Source of the DNA: Oehlia diaphana
Taxonomy: Eukaryota > Glomeromycota > Glomeromycetes > Glomerales > Glomeraceae
Length of the DNA: 64,000 nt
NCBI GenBank assembly: GCA_003833135.1
Contig: QZLH01000260.1
Location: forward strand, 10,240-74,239
Reading direction: 5' to 3'
This document shows, piece after piece, positions 58,361 to 64,000 of the stretch (within the stretch, counting starts at the first letter, position 1; the number at the start of each line of letters is the position of its first letter). The notes beneath the pieces were generated by a model. The model did no database searches and was not told the DNA's origin. It saw nothing but the letters and a program-made list of their open reading frames with translations. The translations under genes were made by a program, and so were the position numbers.

Positions 58361-60723
58361 TCATTTTTTTACCAAATCTGCATATGAAATTACTTTCTTT
58401 TTTTTGTTTTTTTTCTTATTCGTATTGCTATTCTCAATAATAATCGTGCTACTCTGAGCATCCTTGTCGTAAAAGATAAATTAATTCATGAATTTCAAAT
58501 TAAATATAAAATATTTTATAAATATTTTTATAGTTACCTTTTCTGTACTCTGTCCAGAAACATAATCACTAGAAATAGATGTTTCCACATCCCAAGATGT
58601 AGCCGGCACTACTAACTTTTCATCCTTTTCATCCCACTCACCTGTAGCTGTCATTACTGGCGTATCATCCCAACTACGAGACTGCGGCGCTACTGGCGCA
58701 TCATCCCAACTACCTGCAGACTGAGAAGACGGAAGATACGCCACTACTACTGGCGTATCATCCCAACTACTTGCAGACTGCGTCGCTATTACTGGCGTAA
58801 CATCCCAACTACCTGCATACTGAGACTGCGACGCTACTGGCGTAACATCCCAACTACCTGCATACTGAGACTGCGACGCTACTGGCGTATCATCCCAACT
58901 ACCTGCATACTGAGTCTGCGGCGCTACTGGCGTAACATCCCAATTACCTGCATACTGAGTCTGCGGCGCTACTGGCGTATCTTCCCAATTACCTGCATAC
59001 TGAGACTGCGGCACTACTGGCGTATCTTCCCAACAACCTGTAGACTGCGGCGCTATTACTGGCGCATCATCCCATCCACCTGTAGACTGAGGCGCTACTG
59101 ACTCTTCATTCCATCCAGATTGCGGCGCTTCTGACTCTTCATTCCATCCACCTGTAGACTGAGGCACTACTGGCGTTTCACCCCATCCACCTACAGAACC
59201 CTCCAATGTGAAGTCCCATGCAGTCTTCGTAGGTTTCTCCCATGTATTCTTTAAATGCTCATCAGTATTCCATGTATCTCTTACAAGTACTACTCTATCC
59301 CATGAACTATAATTTATAGGCTTCTTTTAAAATAAAGCAATAAAAATAAATTTTGATCATAAATTTCAAAATAACATATGTATATATATATATAAATATA
59401 TTTCGTGATAAAATTAAATCAATACCTTTCTTTCATTTATGATTTTAATCTGGGAAAAAATCTTTATACGTGATTAAAAAAAAAAAAAATTCAAAATTAA
59501 TTCAAACTATTACGTAGATTAATTACTTGGAGAATTGAAAAATTTACCTTCTTTAACCTCTAAATATAATTTCAAAAAAAATATTAATAAGCGATTTATA
59601 AATCAAACTTAAAAAAACATAAAATAAACTTCTTGATAAAATCATAAAAGTCGTTAAAAATACCTGTCTATTCCTTCTAACACGACGTTTATTGGATCTG
59701 GTAAAATGTACATGATTAAATGTTTCTATCGATTTATTTATATTATGTTGAGAAGGATTAATTTCTTGGAGTTTTGATATATTATTTAACTTGCTATCAG
59801 GGTGTAAATTTAAAAAGCTTTTTAATAAATCCATATATAATTCTTCTGGTATAATTTTACTATAAGGTAATATATTATCCGAAAATTCTTTAGAAGTTAA
59901 ATCATAAAATTTAATAAAAGGAATACATTGTTCTAAGGTATTCCCTAAATTATTAAAATCATCTTTTGAATAACTAGAAGGATCTGAAGAAAGTTCCGGA
60001 TTTTGTGCAAGACCCCATTTAAGAACATTTTCCCATATTTGAACTACATTCATTTGAAGATTATCATTTTGAATAATCGAAATAAAAATTTTTTCTGGAA
60101 TTGAAGGGAAATCTAATGATTCGAATATCTTATTCGGATTTTTTGACATTAAATTATTGCAATAATTTTGAAGTTCTAAGAAAGAATCATTTTCAAAAAT
60201 TGTTTGATATATTAAATAAAAATTTTGTTCTAACCAATTTGCTCTATTATGAATCAAAAATAATTGTATATAAATAACTAATTCCTTAATACTTAATTCA
60301 TTGGCAGCAATCAATATTTTAATTAGATATGAAATATCATAATTTTTCAAAGATATCTTCCCTCCATAAATATATCTAAATAAATAAAAAAAAAATCATT
60401 CAAAAAAAAAAAAATTATATGACTACAAAACGTATAAATAACATTTTTTTTTTATAATACCTTAAAATTACTTGAAAAATTTCCGGTAAAATATTTGGTA
60501 ATTCAATTCGTACCAAAGTTCCATCATAATTCTTCCTTTTATTTTCAAATAAAATTTCTCTTAAATAAGGAGAACGATAATTTAAAATGGCCATATGAGC
60601 ACGAAATATTTTTACGTAAGGTTCACAATCACCAACTTTAATAATAATATCATAATATTCGCCATCATCTAAAACTTCAAGTAAATTTTGTGATAATTTT
60701 CGTAATAATTTATTACCGTCCAT
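58361..60723 (-). CDS. BTB-BACK protein with long tryptophan-repeat tail and Lys-rich end (6 exons)
   Basis: Minus-strand exons 60723-60461, 60375-59664, 59559-59548 (12 nt), 59449-59426 (24 nt), 59323-58538 and 58462-58361 join to 632 residues. Residues 3-88 are a BTB domain. RYIYGG opens the BACK region (NVLKWGLAQNPELSSDPS, CIPFIKFYDLTSKEFSDNILPY). The linker ends KRRVRRNRQ. Exons 3 and 4 encode RLKK and IKIINERK. Exon 5 (262 residues) has 19 Trp in a repeat, consensus QYAGSWDDTPVAPQS; four are GW, one of them GWG. Exon 6 has NKKKNKKKK and ADLVKK. The Trp spacing (about 10-19) and Gly/Ser/Asp/Asn/Glu context resemble GW/WG Argonaute-hook regions; this is inference. The start at 60723 aligns with paralogues; a longer frame from 60795 adds only leader sequence. 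Confidence 0.83.
58590..59200 (-). repeat. Coding minisatellite of ~45-bp units
   Basis: About 14 tandem units encode (QYAGS)W(D/E)(D/V)TPVAPQS. Central units at about 58800-59040 are 45 bp and nearly identical; outer ones vary between about 30 and 57 bp. All length steps keep the reading frame. Confidence 0.88.
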
Positions 60724-61164
60724 TTTTTTTTTAAATATAAAACGAAAAAATGTCGTGAATGGGAACTTTATATTTGTGTAATACAAATTACGCAATCATT
60801 AATTAACAGTTAAGTCGTACAATACGTCATTTGAGCACATGATTAATTTTCATAAAAATTATATCTTTTTGAAAATTTTTTTTTAATGTACGTGTGACTT
60901 TATTTAACGTTGAATTCGTATAACGATAACATACACGATAAATTGATTAAAATGTATTGATATTATTAAGACTTTTTATAGGAACAAATAATTAATGAAA
61001 ATATTTCAAAATAGGTTCATTCTTATATTCTAACATTGATACAAAAATACAAAATTAAACGAGTTTATATCAAAATTGATTCAGATATTTGACTGAGATT
61101 AACCTAATACGAAAATAACAAAAAAAATAGTCTAGCATAAGGAATTAACGAAGGTAATTTTATT
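60724..61164. other. Upstream region of the Trp-repeat BTB gene
   Basis: AT-rich; expected to hold its promoter. No specific motif recognised. Confidence 0.45.
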
Positions 61165-61345
61165 GTCCGGAGCGTAACGAAGGACATTATATTGTTATGC
61201 ACTAAACGATTAGATAGTTAACCCATTTATTTTTTTTTTTTTATAAACGTATTCATTTCATTATAGTTAACCCATTTGATATTCCTTTGATTATTAGTCC
61301 GAAGTGCAACAAAGGTTCATATACTTCTATGCAAATGTCACACTA
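61165..61345 (+). mobile_element. Two Helitron-like 5' ends
   Basis: GTCCGGAGCGTAACGAAGGA at 61165 and GTCCGAAGTGCAACAAAGG at 61298 match the 5' ends of the elements at 23194 and 47676. No hairpin-CTAG 3' end follows either one; the second is cut about 70 bp on by the fold-back element at 61371. Confidence 0.5.
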
Positions 61346-61370
61346 AGCTGTCCGTCTGACACGTGACGAT

Positions 61371-61654
61371 TAGGGATGGCAACGGTCGGTCATGGTCGGT
61401 CATGGTCGGTCATAACCGGTCAAGAACCTTTGACCGACCGACCGACCGTTTGACCGACCGTTTAACCGATCCTGAAACCGTTTGCGAAACATTTTTTTAT
61501 TAAATTTTATATTAAAAGACGTTTTGCAAACGTTTCAGGATCGGTTAAATGGTCGGTCAGACCGGTCGGTCAAACGGTCGGTCAGAGGTCTTTGACCGAC
61601 CGATATCGGTCACGGTCATGACCGGTCAAATGACCGTGACCGTTGCCATCTCTA
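61371..61654. mobile_element. Fold-back element (hAT-like ends), 284 bp
   Basis: TAGGGATGGCAACGGTC at the left is matched by GACCGTTGCCATCTCTA at the right. The arms pair over most of the element through GACCGACCG / CGGTCGGTC blocks and ACCGATCCTGAAACCG-like segments. The TAGNG ends suggest hAT, but the flanks (GTGACGAT and GATGTACA) are not an 8-bp duplication. No coding capacity; the frame at 61549-61731 is a by-product. Confidence 0.7.
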
Positions 61655-61756
61655 GATGTACAATAACACTTCGGACTTTAATTACTCATATCGTTCATAT
61701 GAATAAAAAGTTACTCACGCGAAAAAAATGACATGTAACACATAATCTTTATTAGT

Positions 61757-62115
61757 CTTCTCTCATCCTTTAGGTAAGTGGGTTAGGAGTTTGGTTTGTG
61801 TGTGGTTTGCGTATGGGTTGTGTTTGCGTGTGGGTTGGGATTTGGGAGTGTGGGTTTGGGTGGTGTTTACTTTCTTTTTTTTTCGTCTTTTTTTAGGTCT
61901 ATCTTCTCTCGTTAGTTCTTTTTTTTTATTATGGAAAATGTGTCTGATATGTCCTGGAAAGATAAAGTGGGGAAAGAATTAGGTCTTCTCTTAGACTCCT
62001 TTTCTTTACGTCTTCCTTTAGGTATGTGGGTTGTTGTGTGTAGGTTTGTGTGTGGGTTTATGCGTGGGTAATGTGTATTTTTGTGTATTTCCTTGCTCTT
62101 TCCCTTCGCTTTTCC
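61757..62115 (+). repeat. GT-rich strand-asymmetric tract with G-quadruplex motif
   Basis: Two related blocks start TCCTTTAGGTAAGTGGGTT (61768) and TCCTTTAGGTATGTGGGTT (62012) and continue as G/T-rich sequence; each is preceded by pyrimidine-rich DNA. 61832-61860 has five GGG runs with spacers of 2, 4, 5 and 3 bases, a canonical G-quadruplex pattern. Downstream 62095-62140 is a polypyrimidine stretch. No convincing gene, though NVAAPQRGDQVTTSFFKRLG near 62145-62205 could be an exon remnant. Confidence 0.6.
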
Positions 62116-62246
62116 CTTCCCTTTCGTTTTCCCATTCCCCAATCAATGTTGCTGCACCTCAACGTGGTGATCAGGTGACTACAAGTTTTTTTAAAAGACT
62201 TGGAAAGTCAGCAACAAATAGTAATTACATATTACATAAGTCATAA

Positions 62247-62904
62247 ATCGATTTGTTCACTTTATTAATTTTTCAAATTGTTTTCATATAAACATAAAAA
62301 ATTAGATATGTCAAATTATTTATTTAGTTAAGACTAATTATTGTGCAAAATTTTTCCATGATAACATTCTTAGGACTAAACAATGATTTTCTATATGTTT
62401 TAGAAAATCCTTTCAACTTTCAATCATATTCCTTTTTTTTGTAACACTGATAATTTGCTATCTTTCATAATCAATTTTTTTTGTTTAATGTTGTAATAAA
62501 AAAAAAAAGATTCTGAGTAAATAAATGTGACGGATTTTAAAGGTTACCATTTTTCTAGTTAATTATTAAACTAGTAACAGTTGGGTGTAACAATTATAAC
62601 GTTTACGATAGTTCATATAACAATTAATGTTCAGCAATAGCAAATAATGAACTCATACTAGAAGAGGTGCTACAAATCTCGTAGGCAATGTCACTTTTTG
62701 CCTCATTATTAGAGTTATGGGTATCTAAATGTCATACTGTAAATTTTATATGCTGCCAGAAAATGGAACGATTAAATCTAAAGAAAGGAAATCACCTGTA
62801 AAAGAACGAATATGATTTTATTTATATTTATATACTGTAATTATATTCAACTATTAGCTGCGATCAAAAAGAAAGAAATAATATAAAATTTTATGATTTC
62901 AATA
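62247..62904. other. Intergenic, no gene seen
   Basis: AT-rich spacer with no recognised feature. Confidence 0.5.
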
Positions 62905-63380
62905 AATTCAAAAGTTATTAATATCAATATCAAATTCCTTAGTAATTATTCTATATTATAAATAAAAAGTAAATTAAAATATTATTTAGGTATTTGTAAA
63001 GAATAAAATATATTTTACTTACCACTATTTTGAGTATGACTATGGTTATCATAATTAGCATTAATGTCTAATTTAATTTCTTTCGTGATATGATCAAAGT
63101 GTAAATAAATTTATAGAACAATTAGTAAGATATTATTCAACTTAAATAAAAAAAAAGGTAGATTTATTTGAATTTTCAGTTTTAGATAAAAAAAATTCTT
63201 ACAATACTATTGTCATTACTGTTTTTAATTGAATCAACATCGGATAATGATGCAATGCTTGTACTTGTGATCAACGCTTTTGCACATAATGCATATTGCA
63301 TAAATATTATTACCATACTATTAAAGGCGTTTAATAATAAAAAAAAGAAAAAAAGATATTTACTTTGTCTTTTCAACAAA
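62905..63380 (-). pseudogene. Kinase tail exons, minus strand
   Basis: On the minus strand, a Ser/Asp-rich piece ending SIKNSNDNS (about 63260-63200) resembles the end of kinase exon 2 (EDSNDNG). An exon near 63090-63030 reads DHITKEIKLDINANYDNH and ends SGG-type donor GTAAGT at 63023. A last exon near 62960-62905 reads ITKEFDIDINNF and stops. The acceptor of the middle exon is mutated (TTTG in place of TTAG) and the last junction is off by one base, so it is probably dead. The kinase core next to it (from 63380) faces the other way. Confidence 0.5.
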
Positions 63381-64000
63381 GCTATGAGAATTAAGAAAAA
63401 TAGTAGGTGGACTCATTCAATACATAAAGCAAATATTGTCCACAGAGATTTTCATAGTGGAAATATCCTTCTTAATAGAATTATTTTAAAATTTATGCGT
63501 AGTATAAAAATAAGTGATCTTGGTATAAGTAAATCTGCAACTGAATCTGGTGATGATAATGAGAACTATGGTATTATTCCTTATATGGCTCCAGAGATTT
63601 TACTAAGACATAAATATAATAAAGCTTCAGATATATATAGTCTTGGAATGATTATGTGGGAATTAATGACAGGTAGAAGACCTTTTTGGGACCGAAGTCA
63701 TGATACAGATCTTATTATTGATATTTGCGATGGTTTACGACCATCAATTGTTTCAAATGCACCTGAAGGATATGATATTGAATTAATGGAAGAATGCTGG
63801 CACTCTAATACAGAAAAAAGGCCATCGGCTACTGATATACATGATAAACTTAATAAAATAATAGATAAAGATGATGAAAAAATAAGAAATAAAAAACCGA
63901 CTGAAATTATAAAATCATCAGATATTGGACCTGTAAACAAAAATAATCCGAAATTCCGAATGCCATTTATAGGAGCAGACCTCTAAGCGCCATGATTAAT
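63380..64000 (+). pseudogene. TKL-like kinase fragment running off the window
   Basis: Homology to the kinase gene at 19519 starts abruptly at about 63380, in the helix before the catalytic loop. It continues with HRDFHSGN (63442-63465), DLGISKSATES, YMAPEI, the MWELMTGRRPFWDR segment and EECWHSNTEKRP. The ATP-binding lobe and zinc ribbon are absent; sequence before 63380 is tail-exon DNA of the opposite strand. Near 63945-63965 an AAATTCCGAA-like insertion shifts the frame, so translation ends at 63986. The paralogue's AIYxSRPLSAMIN codons continue in another frame to the window edge. Not a functional kinase as it stands. Confidence 0.78.

Noticed and set aside
61549..62246. Several 60-76-codon frames
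   Set aside because: They are translations of the fold-back arms, the GT-rich tract and its pyrimidine-rich complement. Only a short piece near 62145-62205 looks protein-like, and it has no recognisable family.

Overview
The window looks like a nuclear contig from an arbuscular mycorrhizal fungus close to Rhizophagus (Glomeromycotina). The signs are very AT-rich DNA, short GT-AG introns, long homopolymer runs, and local copies of gene families that are hugely expanded in these fungi: Sel1-repeat proteins, BTB-BACK proteins, TKL-like protein kinases and F-box-like proteins. The species call rests on recalled family knowledge. No rRNA, tRNA, CRISPR or bacterial-type operon was seen. One scaffold gap of N lies at 37686-38155.

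Layout. 1-3.8 kb: end of a Tc1/mariner-like element, then three kinase-gene fragments in alternating orientation. 4.8-13.5 kb: an intact Sel1 gene, a BTB-BACK-Sel1 fusion with one intron, and a Sel1 pseudogene split by a TA-flanked MITE. 14.3-17 kb: a hAT-like MITE and an F-box-like gene. 19.5-21.3 kb and 26.3-28.3 kb: two multi-exon kinases. 29.2-31.3 kb: a BTB-BACK gene whose C-terminus is about 35 copies of an 11-residue repeat. 31.3-46 kb: gene-poor and repeat-rich, with a direct duplication, a Q/N-rich ORF on the minus strand, the gap, and tandem ~0.9-kb units carrying a kinase tail exon and nested transposons. 46.8-52.5 kb: a kinase pseudogene, Helitron-like and TIR elements, a row of short minus-strand exon-like segments, and an intact kinase with an altered HRD motif. 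54-61 kb: a BTB pseudogene and two tandem minus-strand six-exon BTB-BACK genes, one with a large Trp-repeat tail. 61-64 kb: Helitron-like ends, a fold-back element, a GT-rich tract with a G-quadruplex motif, and another kinase fragment running off the end.

The intact genes fit a picture of rapidly evolving signalling and protein-turnover adaptors: kinases, BTB-BACK (CUL3-type adaptor) proteins, F-box-like (SCF-type) proteins and Sel1 scaffolds. The strongest leads are (i) three unrelated C-terminal modules on near-identical BTB-BACK heads, one resembling an Argonaute-hook tryptophan repeat; (ii) a 'TKEIxxDI' micro-exon of the kinase family scattered over both strands, often without a kinase; (iii) a BACK segment that seems to have turned into an intron; (iv) non-autonomous transposons whose empty sites can be read from local paralogues. 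Exon joins were derived by hand from splice consensus, frame and paralogue comparison, not from transcripts.
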